DNA of 29,288 nt from Triparma columacea (Eukaryota > Sar > Bolidophyceae > Parmales > Triparmaceae). Shown here in pieces: positions 1 through 8,747 of the stretch. The first letter of the stretch is position 1. Each line of letters starts with the position of its first letter. Location of the stretch: NCBI GenBank assembly GCA_030267965.1, contig BRYA01000510.1, positions 1-29,288 on the forward strand, given 5' to 3'. Made by a program: the position numbers and the translations under genes. The notes beneath the pieces are model-generated. The model was not told the DNA's origin. It ran no database searches and saw nothing but the letters and a program-made list of their open reading frames with translations.

Positions 1-70
1 CCCTAACCCTAACCCTAACCCTAACCCTAACCCTAACCCTAACCCTAACCCTAACCCTAACCCTAACCCT
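1..70. repeat. Telomere repeat array, (CCCTAA)n
   Basis: About 11.5 uninterrupted CCCTAA units begin at base 1 and stop at about base 70, where the sequence passes into CTTAAATCC. With the C-rich strand reading 5' to 3' from the left edge, the G-rich TTAGGG strand points outward, so this is the left physical end of a linear chromosome. TTAGGG is the telomere type of many eukaryotes, including stramenopiles. Confidence 0.97.
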
Positions 71-541
71 TAAATCCTCTCACTTCTCTCCAAAACTACA
101 CTCACCCTCCTAATTCATCTTCATACACATCTTCTACACTTACACACATTATTTCACCTTATACCCTCCTCTCTTCTTCTCTCAACCCATAATTCCTTTC
201 TACAACCACACTCTCCTTCCTTTAATTCATCCCCATACACATCCACTACACTTCCAATATACTCACAAATCACTATAACACTTCCAAAACTCTCATAAAT
301 TTCATACACATCTACTATACTTCCATTATAATCACAAACCACTTTAACACTCCCACAATAAATCTACTACTCTTCCAAATACTCTCAATCTTCTTTAAAA
401 AACCCACAATACATCAACTACACATCTAAAATACTCATTAACTACTTTAACACTCCCACAATACATCTACTACACCTCTACAATATTCCCAACAATAACA
501 AATCAAATCAATTTTTCCTACAAATGTTGCTGCCTCTTTAG
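71..541. repeat. AT-rich subtelomere with degenerate ~52-bp tandem repeats
   Basis: This stretch has no credible gene. Phrases such as ACATCTACTACAC, CACTTTAACACTCCCACAAT and ATACTCA recur. The ATCTAC core recurs near 310, 362, 413 and 465, a spacing of 51 to 52 bp, with an earlier related copy at about 241 (69 bp away). The units are degenerate. A 62-codon reading frame on the minus strand (154-342) is built from these repeats and is not supported as a gene. The giant gene ends right at the inner edge of this block. Confidence 0.7.
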
Positions 542-3500
542 TTACTCCCTATTCTCATCTCCAAGCGGAAAAACACTGCTCACTTTAGCTTTTCCACCTC
601 CTACTCCTATAATATCGCCTCCATCAGCGTCTCCATCACTTGCTCTCCTAATGCTTGCTCCCAAAGTACCTGCTACACCACCCTCAGCTTCAGCATCATC
701 ACTTGCTCTTCTCACACTCTCTCTCTTTCTAGCATCTCCATCTGATGGAATGAAATCTACAGGTACCCTAGCCTTCCATATATCAGTAAACCAGTCTGGT
801 TCCTCCCCTTCCCATTTAGCCCAATTCATCTCCACCCACCTTCTTAGGTCAGCTTCGATAGACACCCATTGGCGTCTTGAACAGGTGATGACTTGGCTTT
901 TAGTTGCATCATTGTTTCCCTCAAAAAAATATGCCAATTTTTGAGCCTTCGATGTTTGTGTGCTCCAGAAGGTGTGCCAGTACTTCTTTTCAATGTTCAA
1001 AAAGAAGACAACAAAGCAAAGAGTAGTTATTGGTATGAAATAATTCACAATTGATGATGCAATATCAATTGCGCTCTCATCAACATAAGATGAGGCTAAA
1101 TATATTGACATTGGAAGGCTTCCCATTGTCAACACAAGACCAAACAACCAATATGCTCCTCCAACTTCATTGGAATGTCTAAACTGCGCTATTGAAGTAA
1201 AGTCTACAATGATCTTTACCACCACTCTCATTACAATACTCGTCACAATCTCCAAGTTACCCCCAGTTGGGAACCAGTACCAGAAGTCACCTCTCAATAT
1301 CTTAAGCAAAATATACAGCCCAAGGTCGGCTCCAATGTAGAGAGAGACCCAACGACCTCCTATCAGCCCAAGAAGAACTATTGTTGTACATCTTATTAGA
1401 AGCATTCCTGCAGTGTACAGCAGCATAGACACAAATACTACTGTTCTCTTGCTTGCATTTGCAGGTATGTACCCATAGAAGTCTGGTAATACTTCTCTCT
1501 TACCAGGGTCTGTGTCCCAGTCATAACTAATTGTTGCAGAAGCAAAGCCTGTTGTAATAGCTGACACTGCAACTGAGAGCCATGCTGAATTTCCAACCTT
1601 ATTATCACTTGTTGCTATGGCCATGAGTTGAATTATCACTCCAGGTATAGCTTCTGCGAACATCTCAGCCCCTTTCATGTATGTATTCTCTACCATTGGG
1701 TCAACAGCTGTCCCTAACTCTTGTTTGCCTCCCTTCGCAATCCTATAAGCATCTACCGCAGGTTTAAGCCCAACCAAAATAGGAACCCATTCTCTTACCA
1801 CCTTTTTCATTCCCAAATTTTTGTTCTGTGCCCAAACAGCCAACATTTGAATCCCAATTGACACTGCCAAACTTGCCAAAGATGCCTTGAAGTACCCATA
1901 CTTCTCATCACTCAAAAACATGTACGTCACATACACATCTGTCAACAAGTCAGACATACTAGCAATAGCCCCAACAGTCACTCTTGCCTTCAACCCCCAA
2001 GGAACTTCTTCCAAAAGCCTGTAGCTAATTGTCTCAATCATAGGTCTGAACCACTCATACTCCTCATCGAGCTCTTGTAGAGCAGGGAAATTTAAGATGA
2101 AGGCATCCACTGCGGCAGCTAGCTGAGTATTAATAGCCAAGCTCCTTGCTAGAGACTCTCCAATCTTCCTTCCTTCTTTCTCTCTCAGCTCCGCAGCCTT
2201 ACCCTCTACCTTCCTCAATTTACACAATTTGTTCTTGGCAACAGCTCCAAGCATTGGTGTGACAAACACATATTTCTCTGCAGCCTGTCTCACAATATAG
2301 TGTGACCCTATAAATGACCTGACAGCGTCCTCCTTTGTCATTCCTTTCTTCCTCAAACTCGAGGCAACCAACAGTTGCTCACCCAACAACTGTCCTATTT
2401 GTTTAGAATCTAGGCTTGCATAGTCTTGTGCAGTATCATACACAGCATGTGAAGCAATTAAATCGCCTCTGTTGTCCATGCTATTACTTGCTCTCCTAAT
2501 ACTTGCTCTCAAAGCGACTGCTAGACCACCCTCAGCTTCAGCATCAACACTTGCTCTTCTCACACTCTCTCTCCTTCTAACATCTCCATCTGATGGAATG
2601 AAATCTACAGGCACCATAGCCTTCCTCACATCAGTGAACCAGTCTGGTTTCTCCTCTTCCCAATTAGCCCAATTTAGCCCAACCCATTTCTTAATTTCTC
2701 CTTCAATTGTGACCCAATGATGCCTTGACGTTCTTAAAACTGTAATCTTTATTGCATCACTTCCCCCTTCAAGAAAATATGCCATTGACATATCCTTTGA
2801 TCTCTGCGTGCTCCAGAAGGTGTGCCAGTACTTCCTGTCAATGTTCCAAAAGAAGACAGCAAAGCACAGGGTAGTCATTGGAATGAAAATTTTCATAATT
2901 GATGAAGCAATATATATTGCCCTCTCACTAACATTAGATGATGAAGCTACATGTATTGACACTGGCAGGCTTCCAATTGTCAACAAAAGACCAAATAACC
3001 AATAAGCCCCACCAACTTCATTAGGATGTCTTAATTGCATTATTGAGGTGAAGTCTGTAACAATCTTTACTAACACTCTGGAGATAATACTATTCGCAAT
3101 TTCTGCGCTACCCCCCACTGGAATCCAATACCAAAAGTCTCCCCTCAATATCTTAACCAATATGTACAGACCAAGGTCGGCTCCAATGTAAAGAAAGGCC
3201 CATCTACGTCCCATCAACCCAAGAAGAACTATTGTTGTACATCTTATGAGAAGCATCCCTGCTGTAAAGAGCAACATGGAAACAAACGCTACTGTTCTCT
3301 TACTTGCATTTGCTGGTATATACCCATAGAAGGCCGGTGTTTCTTCTCTCCTAACAGGGTCTGTGTCCCAGTCATAACTAATTGTTGCAGAAGCAAAGCC
3401 TGTTGTAATAGCTGACACTGCAAGTGAAAGCCATGCTGAAGTTCCAACCTTATTATCACTAGTTGCTATAGCCATAAGTTGAATTATCACTCCAGGGATT

Positions 3501-6500
3501 GCCTCAGCAAACATCTCTATCCCTTTCATGTAACTCATCTCAATAATTGGGTCAAATGACGTCCCAACCTCTTGTTTTACTCCAGTTGCAACCCTGTAAG
3601 CATCAACAGCAGGCTTAAATCCGATCAAAATAGGGAACCACTCCCTTAGCACTCTTAACATCCCCAACTTCTTGTTCAGAAACCACACACAAAGCATTTG
3701 AATCCCAATTGACGCTGCCAAACTTGCCAAAGATGCATTAAAGTACCCATACTTCTTATCAGTCCAAAAGTTATGTGTCACATACACATCAGTCAGCAAA
3801 TCGACCATGCTTGTGGCAGCACCGACAATCACTCTTGCCTTTAAGCCTAAGGTAGACTTCATAAATAGTTTCATGACAATCTCCTCAAGCATTGGCCTTA
3901 ACCACACTTGTTCATTCATGACTTCTTGCACTTCAGTGAATTGATGGGCCCACTCATCTACAGCATGAGCAGCACTTGCTGTGGTCAACATGACTGCTGT
4001 CATTGCACTCCCAATCTCCCACCCCCTGGCTTCCTCCTCACTATTATGTTCTCCCTCATTTGTTGCTCTCCTTTTAAACTTGTTCATAACCACAGCATAC
4101 AGCAGAGTTCTCATGAAACCGTGCTGCTCTGTAATCTCTCTCAGTGCCCTATTGGCAACAATAAATTGCCTCACAACCTCTACCTTACTGTCCCCAATAA
4201 TCTTTCTCTTCACTCTCTCCATCAGCTGCTCTCCAAACCTCCTCCCATCCTGCTCCCCTGCTTCATTGCTCTTTAGCAGATTGTCAAAGTAGTAAGCAGC
4301 GTCAGTTGCCATGCTCAGGTGCTTGATAACACTCTTTTTGCTGGCAGCTTTTCCTAAACCCTCCTGTCTAGACATCATTTCAACATCTGTCTTCATCTTG
4401 TCAGCCTCTGAGAACTTTAGAGCTGTGAATTGCCCTTTGTGCTCAACTGTGAGTACGAGTATCTTGTTGTTGACTCTATGAAGCACAACCTTGGATTTCA
4501 ATCTGCTCTGGACGTCCCAGAAGAATGCTGCAACTTCTTTATTAGATGCTCTCACAGTAATTGAAGTCTTCCCCCACCCTATTCCTTTCTCTGCCTTTGT
4601 CAATGTCTGTCCAGCCAAGGCACTACTTATCTCTTGAGCTCCCTCAATCTCGTCAAAGTGACTTTCAATCCCTGGTGCTCCCTCAATTGCAACCTCCTCA
4701 AACTTTGCAATGATCTGCTGTCTATTAAATGCATCAATCTCTTTGCTCTTGTCAAGATTCTTTCTCATTATGGAGACAGATGCAAGAAACCTCGGTGCAA
4801 TCTTGTTCATGATGGAAGAGAAAATGACACCACCAAGGTCCACTTTTGTTGTAAAAGTCACTGATGTTTGTGGCACACCTCCAATAGGGTCAAGAGGCTC
4901 AAATACAAAAGCTGTGTGTGTCTTCATTAACACATTCCTAACCTTCACTGGAAAGTCTTTGTGAAGCTCCTCTGTATCTTCATAATTAATTATTACTTTG
5001 CCGTCATCTTGTTTGAGCCAGATAATTTTATTTCTCATATCTCGAGGAACAAATCCAGGGATGCCAAGTTCCCTTGTTGAGCTGTAATAGAAGGTGTGGT
5101 CATTAACATTTTTGATGTGATATTCAGTGATCCCTTGCTCCTTTGAAGTTTTACGGAATTCTCTTGAATGGTTAAATGAAAAAATGCGCGCTGCACACTC
5201 CTCCACACTCGCATCAACCACAGTAGTGGCAACACCAGTCCCACTGCTCGCTCCGTCAACATGAACTAGCTTCATCTTGACCCTCTCATCAGGACTCTTA
5301 AGTTCTTCAAAATTCTCATCCTTCTTGCACTTCTCATAAAACTCCTTCCCTTTCCTGATTGCATCCTCCTCTTCATCTGTATAATCTTGGAGCTCATTCT
5401 TGATGATGTTTGCAAGATTCTCATGCGCAGCCTTATCAATCTCCTCATCTTGCTTGAAAGTTTCTTGAATCTCGTGTAAGATTTGCAGTTGCTTTGGAAT
5501 TTTTTTCTCGACAACTTTTAGGGGGATGAAACCGCCAAAATCTAAGTGCTGTTTGAAATCAAGCTTACATTGCGCTATCTCTCCTTCTTTGCTGATGTTG
5601 GTAGCTATAAGTAGTCCTTGGCCTTCTGCTCTGACTACATTTTTTATTTCTCCACCGTAATCAATCTCATCGTCGCTTGGCCAAGAGCCAACAGAGATAC
5701 TGTCATTTTCATTCTTTTTCCACAGATTTCTGAAGACAAATTCTCTGTTATTGAGTGGGAAAGGAAGCTTCTTGACTGATGCAATCAGCTTCTCGTTTCT
5801 CCTTTGCACTCCCTTTCTTACTTCAAGCCGGGCAAGATCGCCAGCCTGGAAACCAATAGTATTCCTCTCCCTGCCACAGTACTCAAAGTACCATGCTGCT
5901 GCCTCCTCTGCTGTACAGTCTGCATTTCCGTAAGCTCTCCCGAGTGCAATGCTCCTCTCGCCCTTCTTCTGCTGACTGTACTTGATCTCCATCTTCACTC
6001 CCTCATGAGGTGACTCGAGAGGCCTCCACCCTCCTTCCTCTTCCCCACCAAAGAGCTTCTCAAAACCCATTGGACCCTTTAAAGTTGCCCAACTCTTCCA
6101 GCTCGTTTTCTTCAAGATCTTAGTTTTTCCTCCTTTCTCCTCCCCACCAAAGAGCTCCTCCAACTCCCCAAACACCTTCTTCTGGTCCTCCTCCAACTCA
6201 ACACCCTCCCTCATCCTCTCCACCAGAATCCCACTGATCTCAGCATCAACCTCCTTCCCGTTCCTCCTGAACTTCTTCTGCAACCTGTTGGCCTCAACAA
6301 GCTGGCTCTTTGCAAGGTAATCAATTGCTTTGTCCATCACTGTCTTATGAATGCCACTAAATTTCAGATCAACTGTTTGAACGCGTGTCACTCTGCAGAC
6401 ATTTGGGGCAACCTCGGCCATGATGTAGATTCCTCTTGTTACCCCAACTACAAAGCCATCCTTGCTGAGGTTGGTGAAGGTTGCCCCATAATATTCACGC

Positions 6501-8032
6501 AAAGGCACAAATCCTAGCATGTATGCAGTCTGGCCATTGTCCAATTTAGCCTCCTTCCACACAAACCAATTCTCAAATAGTCGATTGGTAGCGGCAGGGA
6601 CCTTCACGCCAACATGTTGATGCAAGCTTCTAGTTCCCTCAACATCATTCCTGATCACCCTTGGTAAGTTCCCATTATTTTTGATGTGCTTCTTAGATCG
6701 TTCAAATGTGTCAGGCACAAATTGCTCTGCCAATACACCCGTTGCTGACTTGTCCACAGTGACCCCAAAGGCTGCCCACACATTGTCTTCCTCTCTCCAC
6801 AGGAACTTGTCAATGCCCTCTTTCAGTGTCCCCTTGACTCTTTTTCCCTTTGTGTGAAGTTCCTTCTCTAGACTCTCAACCCTCTCCAACATTGCATCCT
6901 CCTCTCTTGTCAGAGGTGGTGCCCTTGGCATGATCTCCTCCACAAAGTGATTCTTCCTCCTCTCATCAATGAGACCAGGCTGTCTGAACTGCTCCCTGAC
7001 CTCCTCCATGATACCCTTTACTGCTGCATACACAGCCTTGACGTCTCCCTTCTTGGTCCTGCCACTAGTCCTGCCTTCAACACTAGATGTCGTAGATATC
7101 ACACTCTTGAAAGTAGGACGCACAATCTTGAAAGTAGGGCGAACACTCTTGAAAGTAGGGCGCACACTCTTGAAAGTAGGGCGCACACTCTTGAAACTTG
7201 GGCGCTTACTTTTTGAGCTTTTGTTTCTGCGAACATCAACTTCTGGTTTCATCTCTGTTACCCTCTCCTCTGCCTTAAGAGTTCCCACCATGCTGACAGC
7301 AGTTTGTCCAAACTCGAAATCAGTGAAGCTGAGCTCCCCCTTAATGACACCTCGTTGGACAGTCTTGGTGTTTATTGACGCTAGAATTTCGACAAGCTTT
7401 GCAGTTGCCACGTCAGAAAGGTCGTCCTCATCAAGGGGTGCCAACTCCACAATGTTCGTCGATTTGTCGGGAGATATGACTTTGACGTCGAGGAGAAATT
7501 CGACAAACTTATTCCCACTGCCGTAGTGCTGCCAGTAGACGAGTCTGTGAACGACTCCTTCCTTTTCGTCATACTCCTGGAGGGTCTTCCTTCGGAACTT
7601 GCCCTGCTCACAATCGGTGAGGAGAAAGTCAATGATCTTGTCGCGCTCGTCGTGGAAGACATCAGCGAGCTCAATAGCCTTCACGTCGACGCCGGTAGAG
7701 TTGTCTATGAGGCCTTCAATGGCTCCTCGGTCATCCAGAAGTTTCACAAGTTTACCTTGTTTGGGGCCAAGAGCTGTGTAATCGATATCTAAAGGACCGT
7801 GTATTGCGGAGGGTGTGTGACTGGAACCTGCGGGGGGCTCGGAGGCATAGATGGTCTCGCCGGCGTCATTCACGACTCCTGCATCTGCTTCAACCTCGCC
7901 CTCCATGACGATCTTGATTGGGTGCTGAAAATCATGTGTTCGCGATCGACGTGCGTTAAAAAATGAGGCGGAGCGGCGTTTTTTGGTGTGAGTGAAGATA
8001 TCGTGAATTGGCATACTCGTATAGTGGTTCAT
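542..8032 (-). CDS. Giant START-like / duplicated XK-like polytopic membrane protein
   Basis: This is a single uninterrupted 2496-residue frame. The name is partly inference. At least three alpha/beta START-like (Bet v 1 fold) lipid-binding regions can be read at roughly residues 464-610, 675-860 and 915-1110, with a shorter related piece near 1147-1200. Then a membrane module occurs twice, at about 1390-1740 and 2010-2360, each with around 8 hydrophobic segments. Each module carries DLLTDVYVT, EAIPGVIIQLMAIATS, SYDWDTDP, FYGYIPANASKR and GAYWLFG. The E-x-x-P-x(4)-Q followed by W-x-S and SYD pattern resembles XK-related phospholipid scramblases. Each copy ends in basophilic phosphosite-like clusters (RRESVRRAS, SIRRAS). 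A five-unit FKSVRPT repeat lies near residues 276-310. Likely a lipid-handling membrane protein. ATG at 8032 is the first Met; a Met at about residue 43 is an alternative start. Copy-to-copy offset is about 616 codons. Confidence 0.75.
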   Translation of the reverse strand: MNHYTSMPIHDIFTHTKKRRSASFFNARRSRTHDFQHPIKIVMEGEVEADAGVVNDAGETIYASEPPAGSSHTPSAIHGPLDIDYTALGPKQGKLVKLLDDRGAIEGLIDNSTGVDVKAIELADVFHDERDKIIDFLLTDCEQGKFRRKTLQEYDEKEGVVHRLVYWQHYGSGNKFVEFLLDVKVISPDKSTNIVELAPLDEDDLSDVATAKLVEILASINTKTVQRGVIKGELSFTDFEFGQTAVSMVGTLKAEERVTEMKPEVDVRRNKSSKSKRPSFKSVRPTFKSVRPTFKSVRPTFKIVRPTFKSVISTTSSVEGRTSGRTKKGDVKAVYAAVKGIMEEVREQFRQPGLIDERRKNHFVEEIMPRAPPLTREEDAMLERVESLEKELHTKGKRVKGTLKEGIDKFLWREEDNVWAAFGVTVDKSATGVLAEQFVPDTFERSKKHIKNNGNLPRVIRNDVEGTRSLHQHVGVKVPAATNRLFENWFVWKEAKLDNGQTAYMLGFVPLREYYGATFTNLSKDGFVVGVTRGIYIMAEVAPNVCRVTRVQTVDLKFSGIHKTVMDKAIDYLAKSQLVEANRLQKKFRRNGKEVDAEISGILVERMREGVELEEDQKKVFGELEELFGGEEKGGKTKILKKTSWKSWATLKGPMGFEKLFGGEEEGGWRPLESPHEGVKMEIKYSQQKKGERSIALGRAYGNADCTAEEAAAWYFEYCGRERNTIGFQAGDLARLEVRKGVQRRNEKLIASVKKLPFPLNNREFVFRNLWKKNENDSISVGSWPSDDEIDYGGEIKNVVRAEGQGLLIATNISKEGEIAQCKLDFKQHLDFGGFIPLKVVEKKIPKQLQILHEIQETFKQDEEIDKAAHENLANIIKNELQDYTDEEEDAIRKGKEFYEKCKKDENFEELKSPDERVKMKLVHVDGASSGTGVATTVVDASVEECAARIFSFNHSREFRKTSKEQGITEYHIKNVNDHTFYYSSTRELGIPGFVPRDMRNKIIWLKQDDGKVIINYEDTEELHKDFPVKVRNVLMKTHTAFVFEPLDPIGGVPQTSVTFTTKVDLGGVIFSSIMNKIAPRFLASVSIMRKNLDKSKEIDAFNRQQIIAKFEEVAIEGAPGIESHFDEIEGAQEISSALAGQTLTKAEKGIGWGKTSITVRASNKEVAAFFWDVQSRLKSKVVLHRVNNKILVLTVEHKGQFTALKFSEADKMKTDVEMMSRQEGLGKAASKKSVIKHLSMATDAAYYFDNLLKSNEAGEQDGRRFGEQLMERVKRKIIGDSKVEVVRQFIVANRALREITEQHGFMRTLLYAVVMNKFKRRATNEGEHNSEEEARGWEIGSAMTAVMLTTASAAHAVDEWAHQFTEVQEVMNEQVWLRPMLEEIVMKLFMKSTLGLKARVIVGAATSMVDLLTDVYVTHNFWTDKKYGYFNASLASLAASIGIQMLCVWFLNKKLGMLRVLREWFPILIGFKPAVDAYRVATGVKQEVGTSFDPIIEMSYMKGIEMFAEAIPGVIIQLMAIATSDNKVGTSAWLSLAVSAITTGFASATISYDWDTDPVRREETPAFYGYIPANASKRTVAFVSMLLFTAGMLLIRCTTIVLLGLMGRRWAFLYIGADLGLYILVKILRGDFWYWIPVGGSAEIANSIISRVLVKIVTDFTSIMQLRHPNEVGGAYWLFGLLLTIGSLPVSIHVASSSNVSERAIYIASSIMKIFIPMTTLCFAVFFWNIDRKYWHTFWSTQRSKDMSMAYFLEGGSDAIKITVLRTSRHHWVTIEGEIKKWVGLNWANWEEEKPDWFTDVRKAMVPVDFIPSDGDVRRRESVRRASVDAEAEGGLAVALRASIRRASNSMDNRGDLIASHAVYDTAQDYASLDSKQIGQLLGEQLLVASSLRKKGMTKEDAVRSFIGSHYIVRQAAEKYVFVTPMLGAVAKNKLCKLRKVEGKAAELREKEGRKIGESLARSLAINTQLAAAVDAFILNFPALQELDEEYEWFRPMIETISYRLLEEVPWGLKARVTVGAIASMSDLLTDVYVTYMFLSDEKYGYFKASLASLAVSIGIQMLAVWAQNKNLGMKKVVREWVPILVGLKPAVDAYRIAKGGKQELGTAVDPMVENTYMKGAEMFAEAIPGVIIQLMAIATSDNKVGNSAWLSVAVSAITTGFASATISYDWDTDPGKREVLPDFYGYIPANASKRTVVFVSMLLYTAGMLLIRCTTIVLLGLIGGRWVSLYIGADLGLYILLKILRGDFWYWFPTGGNLEIVTSIVMRVVVKIIVDFTSIAQFRHSNEVGGAYWLFGLVLTMGSLPMSIYLASSYVDESAIDIASSIVNYFIPITTLCFVVFFLNIEKKYWHTFWSTQTSKAQKLAYFFEGNNDATKSQVITCSRRQWVSIEADLRRWVEMNWAKWEGEEPDWFTDIWKARVPVDFIPSDGDARKRESVRRASDDAEAEGGVAGTLGASIRRASDGDADGGDIIGVGGGKAKVSSVFPLGDENRE
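600..2030 (-). repeat. Internal duplication of the membrane module, copy 2 (C-terminal)
   Basis: This half of the giant gene aligns in frame with about 2450-3880 at an offset of 1848 to 1851 bp (616 to 617 codons). Similarity covers the whole polytopic module and its phosphosite-like tail. A 69-bp stretch (1504-1572 versus 3355-3423) is identical at every base, while neighbouring codons differ, many of them synonymously. Confidence 0.9.
2450..3880 (-). repeat. Internal duplication of the membrane module, copy 1
   Basis: This is the partner of the 600-2030 copy. It encodes the first polytopic module of the giant protein, with the same ordered motifs (DLLTDVYVT, EAIPGVIIQL, SYDWDTDP, YGYIPANASKR) and the RRAS tail. 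It directly precedes the second module, joined by a linker of about 200 residues that is less similar between the copies. Confidence 0.9.
7106..7210 (-). repeat. Five-unit 21-bp coding minisatellite
   Basis: Five head-to-tail 21-bp units start at 7106, 7127, 7148, 7169 and 7190 and encode the heptad FKSVRPT (variants FKIVRPT and FKSVIST). The period is a multiple of three, so copy number can change without breaking the reading frame of the giant START-like protein. The segment is basic and probably disordered. Confidence 0.9.
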
Positions 8033-8747
8033 TATTGCGCGTTTTCATCTTTTCCAAAATCACCCAATTTGTTTCGGTTCATCGCAAGTGCCCAACGCCA
8101 GTCCTTATCTGGAAGGCAAGTTGCAGGGTGGGTGCAGGCCTCATCATCACGATCAGGCACATAGAACCCCCAATATACCGCTCCGATCCAATGTAAAGCC
8201 TTTTCGTCCCTCTCTTCACATTCTCACCTTCCAAATGAGGACTAAATTGCTTGTGCTCACGACGTTGGCCGGGGGTGGTGTGAGCTAGTATAATGCTTTA
8301 GTCAACACTTAAAGCCGTCAAACTCTATTTTCTGAGTGTTGTGTAGTATTATCGATCTTCTTGTTGCAACGAATACGACAATGCGATGTAAATGAGGTTA
8401 ATGTATTCAGAAATTGTTTTGAGGGTTTTTGGAAAGATTAACAGTTCTCCTTTAACTTCGTCTATGCCTCCATGTCTTCGTGTTTCCAGTCCTAAGATCA
8501 GCGTTTGCTCCCATTGCCATTTCAAGTACGCTATATCTTCCCGAAAACAAAATTGTATCTATATCTGCACCCTTAATCCTTCCCAACTCACAACACATAA
8601 AACCAGCCAGCAAGTTCGTAGCATCGACTCGCCCTTGGTACTGTCGCCTTCCTCCCTATATTCAAAAATACTATAGCTTTGAAACAACGTTTATCACATT
8701 TCCTCCACCCTTCCATTCCCTTTCTCCTTCCAACCCAACCCGTTGTT
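8033..8747. other. Intergenic: upstream of the START-like gene, downstream of MoeA
   Basis: About 715 bp lie between the START of the giant minus-strand gene and the stop codon of the minus-strand MoeA gene. Short frames on both strands have no recognisable content or codon signal. The part next to 8033 should hold the promoter and 5' leader of the giant gene, but I see no clear TATA box. No RNA gene was recognised. Confidence 0.6.
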
